Assembly: GCA_902796295.1 (NCBI GenBank)
Contig: CADBOL010000211.1
Location: 1-13,281 of the forward strand
Direction: 5' to 3'
Length of the DNA: 13,281 bases
Origin: Oscillospiraceae bacterium
Lineage (GTDB): Bacteria > Bacillota > Clostridia > Oscillospirales > Acutalibacteraceae
Shown here: in pieces, positions 7,065 to 13,281 of the stretch
Position numbering within the stretch: the stretch's first letter is position 1
Layout: the number at the start of each line of letters is the position of its first letter
Position numbers and translations under genes: made by a program
The notes under the pieces: model-generated
What the model was told of the DNA's origin: nothing
The model's input: only the letters and a program-made list of their open reading frames with translations
Database searches by the model: none

Positions 7065-8306
7065 ATGAGAATAAACGAAAAACAGCTTGCTCTTGTTGAC
7101 AGACAGATAAAGAGAATCATTGAGAGCGGCAACTATTACAGCGGCGTTTACAAAAAAGCAGGGATTACCGGAGTTTCGACTCCCGAAGATTTTGAAAAAA
7201 TACCTTTTACGGATAAAGCGGATCTGAGAAACGCCTATCCTCTCGGAATTCAGGCGGCTCCCGATGAAAAGATAGTCAGAATTCACTCCTCTTCAGGAAC
7301 TACCGGAAAGCCCGTCATTATACCCTACACCGCAAAGGATGTTGATGACTGGGCGACAATGTTTGCAAGATGCTATGAAATAGCGGGAATCACCGAAAAA
7401 GACAGGATTCAGATTACTCCCGGTTACGGTCTGTGGACTGCGGGAATCGGCTTTCAGGCCGGCTGCGAAAAGCTCGGCGCTATGGCTATCCCCATGGGAC
7501 CCGGCAACACCGATAAACAGCTTCAGATGATGATTGACCTTGAATCGACCGTAATCTGCGCCACATCTTCATATGCTCTGCTGCTTGCCGAGGAAATCAA
7601 CAAGCGCGGGCTCAAAGATAAGATAAAGCTTAAAAAAGGCGTTATCGGCTCGGAGCGCTGGAGCGATGCCAAGAGAAACTATATCGCAAAAGAGCTCGGC
7701 ATTGAGCTTTATGATATCTACGGGCTTACCGAGATTTACGGCCCCGGCATCGGTATCAACTGCCCCGATCAGACAGGTATGCATATATTTGATGATTTCC
7801 TCTATACCGAAATTATTGATCCGCAGACCGGCGAGGTGCTTCCCGACGGCGAAGAAGGCGAGATTGTTATAACCACGCTCGTGAAAGAGGGCGCTCCGCT
7901 CATAAGATTCCGTACTCACGATTTATCGAGGATAATCCCCGGTGAGTGCTCCTGCGGCAGAAGCTTTCCGCGGCTTGACACCATCAAGGGCAGAAGCGAT
8001 GATATGTTCAAGGTTCACGGAGTCAATATGTTCCCGAGTCAGGTTGAAGAAATACTCGGCGCTGTTGACGGAGTATCAAGCGAATATAAGATTGATATCG
8101 CTCACGATGAAGCCAAAAACCGCGATATCATTATGATTACCGTGGAAGCTGACGGCAGAGTTGATTTTGCAAAAACTGCCGATGATATAAAAGCAATATT
8201 CAAATCAAAGCTTAATGTTACACCTAACGTTGCCGTTGTTTCGCTCAATACTCTTCCGCGCTCCGAAAAGAAGACGCAGAGAGTGTTTGATCACAGAGGC
8301 GACTGA
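7065..8306 (+). CDS. paaK: Phenylacetate-CoA ligase family, aryl-acetate activating (AMP-forming)
   Basis: A 413-residue adenylate-forming enzyme that couples phenylacetate or a related aryl-acetate (indoleacetate, hydroxyphenylacetate) to CoA with ATP, releasing AMP and pyrophosphate. The start is set by AGGAGG (7052-7057), 7 bases before ATG. Motifs in order: the ATP-binding loop SSSGTTGKP (75-83), YGLTE (219-223), the acidic ribose-binding region with RFRTHDLSR (281-289), the hinge region GRSDDMFKVHGVNMFPSQVEE (309-329), and the C-terminal catalytic lysine region RSEKKTQR (399-406). An ECSCG motif (294-298), often seen in PaaK proteins, is present. The N-terminus is about 20 residues shorter than in classical PaaK proteins, but the core is complete. 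Its place directly after iorAB, which makes or uses the same arylacetyl-CoA, supports an aryl-acetate substrate; the exact ring is not decidable from sequence. Confidence 0.93.
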   Translation: MRINEKQLALVDRQIKRIIESGNYYSGVYKKAGITGVSTPEDFEKIPFTDKADLRNAYPLGIQAAPDEKIVRIHSSSGTTGKPVIIPYTAKDVDDWATMFARCYEIAGITEKDRIQITPGYGLWTAGIGFQAGCEKLGAMAIPMGPGNTDKQLQMMIDLESTVICATSSYALLLAEEINKRGLKDKIKLKKGVIGSERWSDAKRNYIAKELGIELYDIYGLTEIYGPGIGINCPDQTGMHIFDDFLYTEIIDPQTGEVLPDGEEGEIVITTLVKEGAPLIRFRTHDLSRIIPGECSCGRSFPRLDTIKGRSDDMFKVHGVNMFPSQVEEILGAVDGVSSEYKIDIAHDEAKNRDIIMITVEADGRVDFAKTADDIKAIFKSKLNVTPNVAVVSLNTLPRSEKKTQRVFDHRGD

Positions 8307-8329
8307 TTAACCGAAAAGGAGAATGATTT

Positions 8330-8863
8330 ATGAATATCTGGCATGACATATCCCCGAAGAGAATCAAGAAAGACAGATTTTACGCCGTTATTGAGATTTC
8401 AAAAGGCGGCAAAAACAAGTATGAGCTTGATAAGGAAACAGGTATGCTCAAGCTTGACAGAGTTCTTTTCACATCAACTCACTACCCCGCGAATTACGGA
8501 TTTATTCCGCGTACATACGCCGAAGACGGCGACCCTCTTGACGTGCTCGTTCTCTGCAGCGAAATAATCCGCCCGATGACAATAGTTGAGTGCGTTCCCA
8601 TAGGAGTGCTTATTATGGAAGACGGCGGAACAAGAGACGAAAAAATAATCGCCGTTCCGGTCAATGATCCGAATTACAGCTTCTATCAGGATATAGATAA
8701 ACTTCCGCCTCACAGATTTGAAGAAATCAAGCATTTCTTTGAGGTGTATAAATCACTTGAGCATAAGACCGATACAACGGTCACCGAGGTTCAGCCCCGC
8801 GCCGTTGCCGTTGAAATAGTGCAGACCTGCATAGATTCATATATTCAGAATTTTCAGCTTTAA
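8330..8863 (+). CDS. ppa: Inorganic pyrophosphatase, soluble family I
   Basis: A 177-residue cytoplasmic enzyme hydrolysing pyrophosphate to two phosphates with Mg. The start at 8330 has AGGAG at 8317-8321. The family I signature EDGDPLDVLVL is at residues 65-75, with metal-binding Asp66, Asp68 and Asp71. Asp98 and Asp103-x-Lys105 (RDEK) complete the active site, matching the positions known in the E. coli enzyme (65, 67, 70, 97, 102, Lys104). The length equals the bacterial norm. It lies 23 bases after paaK in the same direction. Because PaaK releases pyrophosphate, this placement suggests that the enzyme serves to make aryl-acetate activation irreversible, in addition to its general role in biosynthesis. 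The enzyme identity is certain; the dedicated role is inference. Confidence 0.96.
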   Translation: MNIWHDISPKRIKKDRFYAVIEISKGGKNKYELDKETGMLKLDRVLFTSTHYPANYGFIPRTYAEDGDPLDVLVLCSEIIRPMTIVECVPIGVLIMEDGGTRDEKIIAVPVNDPNYSFYQDIDKLPPHRFEEIKHFFEVYKSLEHKTDTTVTEVQPRAVAVEIVQTCIDSYIQNFQL

Positions 8864-8899
8864 GCTGACGGCGTTTCAGCCGGAGAAGGAGATAAAAAA

Positions 8900-10414
8900 A
8901 TGAAAAAGCTGATTTCCCTGCTTATATGTGCGGTAATTGTCTTCTGCTCTGCCTCTCCCGCATTTGCGGCCGGTGAAGGATGTAACTGCGGCTTTTCTCC
9001 GATAATATATGTCGGGCCGCTCGGCTGCACTCCGATAGTCAGGGATTCCGGTGAAGAAACCGAGCAGCAGCTGTGGAAGATTGACACAGGGTTTCTTCTG
9101 TCAAATCTCAAAGCGGTTTTGCCGGAGCTCTCAAAAGCAATCCTTATCCGCGACACGGATATGCTCTCGGATGCTCTTGTCGAATTCGTAAACTCCTGTT
9201 TCGGGGATCTCGCCCTTGACAGTGAAGGTAAATCAAAAGAGAATGTTACAGCTCCGGAGCTGAATATCCCTCAGGGAAATAAACACGGCATTGACTCCGA
9301 CTATTACTTTGATTATGATTTCAGACTTGATCCCTATGAACATGCGGACAGGCTTCATGATTTTATTGAGCAGGTCAAAGCTCTGACCGGGCACAGCAGC
9401 GTCAAGCTGAAATGCTCCAGTATGGGCGGAGTAGTCCTTTCGGCATATCTTGATAAATACGGTTATGACGGGATTGATGTTATAATCTGCCGCTGCTGTC
9501 CTCTTCTCGGCACAGCGGTTGCCGGCGAGGCGTTCTGCGGAAAAATCGAGATTAACTCAACCTCTCTGACCAGATACGGTGAAGATGCAATACCTTTCCT
9601 CGAAACCGGATTTGCCGATGATTTCATTGAGGGAACGCTCTATGCTCTGCTTGATACTCTAAGGGGCGCAGGCGTCATCGACGGGATTTGCGCTCTCGGT
9701 GATAAGCTTATAAAGGATGCCGGAGACAAGGTCTTTGGAAAGGCGCTCATACCTGTTTTCGGGACTATGCCGGGTATCTGGGCTTTTGTTCCCGAAGAAT
9801 ATTTTGACGATGCCGTAAAGTTTATGAATCTTCCGTCGGAAGGCGGTCTTCACGATAAAGTTTATGCTTACAGAAACGCTATGGCAAACATTGAGGATAA
9901 TCTCAGAGCCGCGCGGAAAGACGGCGTTAAAATATGTATTATCTGCGGATACAATGTTCAGAGAACGCCGCTTGTGACGCTGTGGAAATCAACATCCGAC
10001 GGGACTGTTGACACAAAATACGCTTCACTCGGAGCGGTGTGCGGCGATGTCAAAGAACCTCTTGATGAAAGCTATCTCAGCGGCATTGAAAACAGGGATT
10101 ATCTTTCACCCGACAATATGATTGATGCGTCAGCCTGCGCTCTGCCCGAAAATACCTGGTTTGTCCGCGACTGGCTTCACTGCAACGGCAATGCGGGTAT
10201 TGATGAGCTGTTTAATCTTGTGATGACAAGTGATGATGTCAGCGTTTTATCATTTGAAAAGTTCTCTCAGTTTCTTGAAGCGGATGATGATGCCGATACC
10301 GTTTACCCTGTCACAGGCGCGCCGGATGAATATGCAAGGTTCAAAGCCAGGCCTTCATATCTGAATTTCATCAGATTATTGTTCTCATTTTTCAAAGGAT
10401 TATTCAAAGCATAA
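8900..10414 (+). CDS. Secreted alpha/beta hydrolase, lipase/LCAT-like, with atypical nucleophile elbow
   Basis: A 504-residue exported protein. The start at 8900 has AAGGAG (8886-8891), and a clear signal peptide (MKKLISLLICAVIVFCSASPAFA) is cleaved after residue 23. An alpha/beta hydrolase core is seen from PIIYVGPLG (34-42). A helix-strand segment, FDYDFRLDPYEHADRLHDFIEQV, precedes the nucleophile elbow C-S-S-M-G-G (172-177). Ser174 occupies the position of the serine in the usual G-x-S-x-G, but the first Gly is Cys. SDGTV (366-370) resembles the GDGTV motif of LCAT-type acyltransferases and lipases, with Asp367 as the likely acid, and His427 in RDWLHCNGN is the likely base. The middle region carries many cysteines (C197, C199, C200). 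The end (SYLNFIRLLFSFFKGLFKA) is hydrophobic and basic. It lies 36 bases after ppa and shares its terminator, but a link to aryl-acetate metabolism is unproven. Substrate is unknown. Confidence 0.78.
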   Translation: MKKLISLLICAVIVFCSASPAFAAGEGCNCGFSPIIYVGPLGCTPIVRDSGEETEQQLWKIDTGFLLSNLKAVLPELSKAILIRDTDMLSDALVEFVNSCFGDLALDSEGKSKENVTAPELNIPQGNKHGIDSDYYFDYDFRLDPYEHADRLHDFIEQVKALTGHSSVKLKCSSMGGVVLSAYLDKYGYDGIDVIICRCCPLLGTAVAGEAFCGKIEINSTSLTRYGEDAIPFLETGFADDFIEGTLYALLDTLRGAGVIDGICALGDKLIKDAGDKVFGKALIPVFGTMPGIWAFVPEEYFDDAVKFMNLPSEGGLHDKVYAYRNAMANIEDNLRAARKDGVKICIICGYNVQRTPLVTLWKSTSDGTVDTKYASLGAVCGDVKEPLDESYLSGIENRDYLSPDNMIDASACALPENTWFVRDWLHCNGNAGIDELFNLVMTSDDVSVLSFEKFSQFLEADDDADTVYPVTGAPDEYARFKARPSYLNFIRLLFSFFKGLFKA

Positions 10415-10462
10415 AAAATCCCCGGAGCATCAAAAGGTTTCCCTGATGCTCCGGGGTGATTT
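10413..10462. terminator. Bidirectional terminator between convergent genes
   Basis: A 13-bp perfect stem (CCCCGGAGCATCA at 10420-10432 with TGATGCTCCGGGG at 10444-10456) has an 11-base loop. On the plus strand it is followed by TGATTTTTA; on the minus strand by a run of T (the A run at 10413-10418). It serves both the hydrolase from the left and the esterase from the right. Confidence 0.92.
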
Positions 10463-10488
10463 TTATAAAGGTTTTGCGTCAAATATTT

Positions 10489-11388
10489 TTATCGCTCAAT
10501 ATGTTTATCAAAGAAGCCGAGAGCTTTCTCGATGGCATCAATGCCGGCTTTGCTCTCGGAGGCAAGCACGCTGAATACGTGAGGCAGGTCAACTCCGTCA
10601 TATTTCGGGTAGTTGAGAAGCAGGGTTTCCGTTCCCTTGTTTCTGAGCAGTTCCGCCTGCTCTACTGTCTGCTTAAGCCCCAGTGTATCGCCGCTGCTTG
10701 TGATAAGGCAGGTGGGCGGGAAGACGGCAAGAGGAGCAATTTCATCAAAATTCATGTAATTGTATCCGGCCTCGTTTTTGTAGTTTTTGCCCCACATCTT
10801 TTTTGTGTAAAAACCGATTACTCCTTTTTTCTTCGCGCTTGCGACAGGCGAGGTCAGCAGAAGTGTTTTAAGCTTGATTCCGGGATCGGCGGTTTTGAAT
10901 ACATCTCTGAGTTTTTCACTCTCAAGCAGAGCGGCGCAGTAACTCGCGAGCATTCCGCCCGCGGAGTCTCCGGTCAGCATTATGCTGTTACTGTCACAGG
11001 GGTATTCTTCAAGGTGAAGCGAAATATATTCAAGAGCGCTCATTACATCACGCAGCTGCTCATATACCGTCACCTCGGGCACAAGACGGTAGCTTAAATT
11101 GAATACGGTATATCCTCTTCTGGCTAAATTAAGGCAGTAGATTTTGTTTAATTCCTTTGTGCCGTACATCCAGCCGCCGCCGTGAATATCAATGATTACA
11201 GGCAGTTTGCCGTCTGCGTTTTCGGGATAATATACGTCGAAAAGATGAAGCTGATTACCGTCATCAATATAGGGGATATCGCATATCCTCCTGATTCCTT
11301 CCGGCTCACTCTGAGAGGCTATGTTTTTTGCATCGCTTTTTTCTACGCTTTTCCAGAATAATTGACAGAGTCCCATAAACAGTGACAT
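10489..11388 (-). CDS. Alpha/beta hydrolase, HSL-type esterase
   Basis: A 299-residue minus-strand protein with no signal peptide, thus likely cytoplasmic. The start at 11388 is chosen because GGAGGC (11395-11400) lies 6 bases before it; the frame also offers an ATG at 11415, but that would translate through the ribosome site. The hormone-sensitive-lipase hallmark HGGGW (69-73, oxyanion hole) is present. The nucleophile elbow GDSAGG (140-145, Ser142), Asp234 in SSGDTL and His270 in LPHVF complete the catalytic triad. Such enzymes usually hydrolyse short-chain acyl or acetyl esters, for example on sugars or xenobiotics. The natural substrate cannot be told, although proximity to glycosidase genes would allow a carbohydrate deacetylase role. 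It is transcribed alone, convergent with the preceding gene and divergent from the metallo-hydrolase gene. Confidence 0.92.
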   Translation of the reverse strand: MSLFMGLCQLFWKSVEKSDAKNIASQSEPEGIRRICDIPYIDDGNQLHLFDVYYPENADGKLPVIIDIHGGGWMYGTKELNKIYCLNLARRGYTVFNLSYRLVPEVTVYEQLRDVMSALEYISLHLEEYPCDSNSIMLTGDSAGGMLASYCAALLESEKLRDVFKTADPGIKLKTLLLTSPVASAKKKGVIGFYTKKMWGKNYKNEAGYNYMNFDEIAPLAVFPPTCLITSSGDTLGLKQTVEQAELLRNKGTETLLLNYPKYDGVDLPHVFSVLASESKAGIDAIEKALGFFDKHIER

Positions 11389-11413
11389 GATATCGCCTCC
11401 GTATTTTTTTATC

Positions 11414-11443
11414 ATTATATCACGTTTTTTTACTGTTGTGCAA
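11414..11443 (-). promoter_or_regulatory. Promoter of the esterase gene
   Basis: On the minus strand, TATAAT (11414-11419) is preceded by TTGCAC (11438-11443) with an 18-base spacer. The -10 box is perfect and the -35 box only partial. The leader to the ATG at 11388 would be about 20 bases and carries the ribosome site. Confidence 0.6.
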
Positions 11444-11450
11444 TTGCCGC

Positions 11451-11479
11451 TTGAAAATATCCGGTTTGAATATTATAAT
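11451..11479 (+). promoter_or_regulatory. Promoter of the metallo-hydrolase gene
   Basis: TTGAAA (11451-11456), 17 bases, then TATAAT (11474-11479): eleven of twelve consensus bases at ideal spacing. The start would be near 11486, leaving a 65-base AT-rich leader. It lies back to back with the esterase promoter; the two -35 boxes are only 7 bases apart. Confidence 0.8.
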
Positions 11480-11550
11480 TTTATTGCGGAAATAAGGTCT
11501 GTAATTTTATTATTGATTAAATTTTTAAATCGATAAGAGGTTGATGATTT

Positions 11551-12915
11551 ATGTTAAAAATATTCGCTTCACTGCTGACTGTAATTTATGCGTTTCTTGC
11601 GTCTGCAGGAATTATTCAGAATAATGCCGGAAACTGGGCTCTTGATATTCCCGTTTATGAAGGCGGAAGAATCTGCGATGAAATCTATCTCGACGGCTCG
11701 GGAATAATCAGCGACGCCGAAGGCCCCACCGGTAAAGAAAGCAGGATGGAGCTTATCAAATATACCACTGCAGATGAATATGCGGAATACTGCGATAAGC
11801 TCGGAAAATCAGGTTTTGACAGTGTTTATTCCGGTTCTCTCGGCGGAGTTTCATGCAATGCTTTCAGAGACGGCGATAAGCTTTATTATACTTATTTCAC
11901 CGGAAACAAAAACGAAGTAAGAATAATTGAGGATAATAACACCCGCTCTTTTGAGGATTTCAGTTATTCCTGTAATGAGGGAGAGGGCGTGACAATATAT
12001 CAGTTTGATTATCCCTATGCCGATTTCGGCGAACATAAGGATGAAGATATCTATTCCACAAACGGAATGATGTATATAATCCGTCTCGCCAACAACAGCC
12101 TTATTGTCATTGACGGCGGCTCAATCAGGCAGTCATCAGATAAAAATATCGATGAGTGTATGAAGCTCATGCGCAGAATAACGGGCGCCGCAGAGGGGGA
12201 GAAAGTCAATATAGCCCTCTGGTACGGCACTCACGGCCACAGCGACCATGTAACATTTTTCTATAAATTAATCGGTTATTATCACAATGATATCAATCTT
12301 GAAAGAGCCATGTTCAATTATCCTTCCCTGTCACTGGTTGAGCATGATGAGAGGATTGATATGTATCGCGACAGGCTTAACAGCTTATATCCCGATGTAA
12401 AATATCTCTGCCCTCATACGGGAATGCAGCTTTGCATCGCGAATGCTCATATCGATGTTCTCTATACTCAGGAGGATGCGGTCAATGCTTTAACGGGCAA
12501 AACGCCGGTCACAAATGCCAATGACGGCTCCCTTGTCTGCAGAATCACGGCTGCCGGAAAGCGATTTCTTGTTCTCGGCGACAGCAATGTGCTCGCACAG
12601 GATAAAATAACCTCGATACATGAAAAAGAAGAGCTCAGGTGCGATGTCATACAGGCGGCCCATCATCTCTATAACCCGGTAGCGGTCATATATGACTATG
12701 CCGACGCGGAGTATGTTTTATGCCCCATGTCCGAGGGCAGGGGAATGTGGCTCCCGGGCAATGCCTCGGCGCGTCTGTTTTATGAAAAATCAAGAATGCT
12801 TTACGCCGGCAACGCCATGTATATCATTGATATGAATGAGGACGGATTAAAGCTTAGAGAAGATCACACGGATTGTGTTCCTTATGATGATTCATCAATG
12901 AATGATGTACATTAG
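11551..12915 (+). CDS. Exported metallo-beta-lactamase-fold hydrolase with an N-terminal extension
   Basis: A 454-residue protein, starting at ATG 11551 with AAGAGG (11535-11540) spaced 10 bases. Residues 1-19 (MLKIFASLLTVIYAFLASA) look like a signal peptide or anchor. Residues 20-165 form an N-terminal region without recognised motifs. The metallo-beta-lactamase fold occupies about residues 170-430: a strand ending in VIDGG (186-190), the metal-binding H-x-H-x-D-H in THGHSDH (227-233), VLGDS with Asp344, and AAHH (369-372). This arrangement resembles ComEC-type/beta-lactamase-fold hydrolases. The typical His between the first motif and the Asp is not obvious; His289 (CPHTG) or His300 are candidates. 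Substrates of this fold range from phosphodiesters to lactones and thioesters, so none can be assigned. It is the first gene after divergent promoters, and a truncated secreted hydrolase follows 45 bases later. Confidence 0.82.
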   Translation: MLKIFASLLTVIYAFLASAGIIQNNAGNWALDIPVYEGGRICDEIYLDGSGIISDAEGPTGKESRMELIKYTTADEYAEYCDKLGKSGFDSVYSGSLGGVSCNAFRDGDKLYYTYFTGNKNEVRIIEDNNTRSFEDFSYSCNEGEGVTIYQFDYPYADFGEHKDEDIYSTNGMMYIIRLANNSLIVIDGGSIRQSSDKNIDECMKLMRRITGAAEGEKVNIALWYGTHGHSDHVTFFYKLIGYYHNDINLERAMFNYPSLSLVEHDERIDMYRDRLNSLYPDVKYLCPHTGMQLCIANAHIDVLYTQEDAVNALTGKTPVTNANDGSLVCRITAAGKRFLVLGDSNVLAQDKITSIHEKEELRCDVIQAAHHLYNPVAVIYDYADAEYVLCPMSEGRGMWLPGNASARLFYEKSRMLYAGNAMYIIDMNEDGLKLREDHTDCVPYDDSSMNDVH

Positions 12916-12960
12916 CCAAAAATGTCTGACATATTTTTATTATAACCGGGTGGTTTATCA

Positions 12961-13239
12961 ATGTATAAAAAAGCAATTAAAATTTTCTGTATATTCTTAT
13001 CGGCAGTAATTGTTTTCTCTTCATCTCTGCCGTGTTTTGCCGACAGCGGCGAAAATGATAAAACAATACACTCTTCAGATTATCCCACAATTATAATCAC
13101 AGGATATTTTATGCCCGGATTATACGAGAATTACGGCACAAAGGATCAGAAAGAGATGCTTATCTGTCCTGCACCAGTCACAATCATTATGTCTTTTTTC
13201 ATTTGTGATTCCTCAGTAAACTTGAATTTGTCACTTTGA
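12961..13239 (+). pseudogene. Truncated secreted hydrolase-like gene, cut at a breakpoint
   Basis: A 92-codon frame starting at ATG 12961, preceded by GGGTGG (12948-12953). It begins with a good signal peptide (IKIFCIFLSAVIVFSSSLPCFA), then YPTIIITGYFMPGL, the kind of strand and oxyanion loop that opens an alpha/beta hydrolase such as the one at 8900-10414. The two signal peptides also share AVIVF-x-S-x-x-P-x-FA. From about residue 66 (after GTKDQKEM) the translation loses protein character, because the DNA there is the start of a gene on the other strand. The frame therefore ends by chance at 13239. This is the 5' end of a paralogous hydrolase gene, broken either in the genome or in the assembly. 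Confidence 0.6.
13146..13202 (-). pseudogene. 5' fragment of a short-chain dehydrogenase gene on the minus strand
   Basis: Read on the minus strand, ATG at 13200-13202 is preceded by GAGG at about 9 bases and opens a frame encoding MKKDIMIVTGAGQIS. TGAGQI is the nucleotide-binding start (T-G-x-x-x-G) of short-chain dehydrogenases, and its position directly at the N-terminus is exactly right for that family. The frame then stops at 13146-13148 after only 18 codons, because the sequence switches to the hydrolase fragment on the plus strand. The join lies around 13150-13170. The identification rests on about 15 residues. Confidence 0.45.
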
Positions 13240-13281
13240 CATCTTGAAGTAAAGAAGCAGATTGATTAGTTCTTCATCATC
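13231..13281 (-). CDS. C-terminal end of an unidentified minus-strand gene at the window edge
   Basis: The minus strand from the right edge is open for 16 codons (DDEELINLLLYFKMSK) and stops at TGA 13231-13233, 28 bases before the dehydrogenase start. Stop-then-start spacing with a ribosome site between fits an operon entering the window from the right. It is too short to identify, and chance openness cannot be excluded. Confidence 0.3.
   Translation of the reverse strand, partial: DDEELINLLLYFKMSK

Noticed and set aside
8855..8867. CAGCTTTAAGCTG palindrome at the end of ppa
   Set aside because: Short, overlaps the stop codon, no T run; too weak to call a terminator or operator.
10456..11097. 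A 213-codon open frame on the plus strand
   Set aside because: It is antisense to the HSL-type esterase, whose catalytic motifs are all intact, and it begins within the terminator stem.
11389..11415. Longer esterase start (MIKKYGGDI) on the minus strand
   Set aside because: The extension would translate the GGAGGC ribosome site that serves the ATG at 11388, and the -10 box overlaps the upstream start.
12926..12946. CTGACA and TATAAC as a promoter before the truncated hydrolase
   Set aside because: The spacer is only 9 bases; the gene is more likely read through from the metallo-hydrolase.
1..13281. CRISPR arrays, tRNA or rRNA genes, complete insertion sequences, prophage genes
   Set aside because: No regularly spaced repeats, no recognisable RNA gene, and no transposase, integrase or phage structural gene were seen on either strand.

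Overview
The window looks like a piece of a chromosome (or a whole metagenomic contig, since both ends cut through genes) from a gut- or rumen-type anaerobic Bacillota, most likely a Clostridia/Oscillospirales relative. The grounds are a BspA-type leucine-rich-repeat protein, many Sec-type signal peptides of Gram-positive character, strong AGGAGG-type ribosome binding sites, rho-independent terminators after most transcription units, oxygen-sensitive ferredoxin-linked aryl-2-oxoacid metabolism, and a GH3 glycosidase with the inverted domain order known from rumen Ruminococcus and Butyrivibrio. The taxonomic call is inference; no rRNA or marker gene is present.

Layout, left to right. (1) 3-509: C-terminal end of an LRR_5 surface protein, closed by a terminator. 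(2) 622-1767: two tandem paralogous small secreted proteins of unknown function, each with its own near-identical leader and its own terminator. (3) 1823-4586: an independent transcription unit for a secreted, domain-permuted GH3 beta-glycosidase, with a perfect consensus promoter (TTGACA-17-TATAAT) and a 14-bp perfect palindrome at the expected transcription start, a likely operator. (4) 4668-10414: a tight co-directional run iorA-iorB-paaK-ppa followed by a secreted alpha/beta hydrolase, ending at a bidirectional terminator. (5) 10489-11388, minus strand: a cytoplasmic HSL-type esterase converging on that terminator. (6) 11551-12915: an exported metallo-beta-lactamase-fold protein, divergently transcribed from the esterase from back-to-back promoters. 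(7) 12961-13281: the 5' end of a second secreted hydrolase-like gene that abruptly runs into the 5' end of an unrelated short-chain dehydrogenase gene on the opposite strand. This is a rearrangement breakpoint or an assembly chimera.

The most coherent biology is the iorA-iorB-paaK-ppa block. IorAB interconverts aryl-pyruvates and arylacetyl-CoA with ferredoxin. PaaK activates aryl-acetates to their CoA esters, releasing AMP and pyrophosphate. The family I pyrophosphatase directly downstream would pull that activation forward. Together they form a plausible module for salvaging phenylacetate, hydroxyphenylacetate or indoleacetate into aromatic amino acids by reductive carboxylation, or, run in the other direction, for aromatic amino acid fermentation. 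No CRISPR array, tRNA, rRNA or complete insertion sequence was seen.
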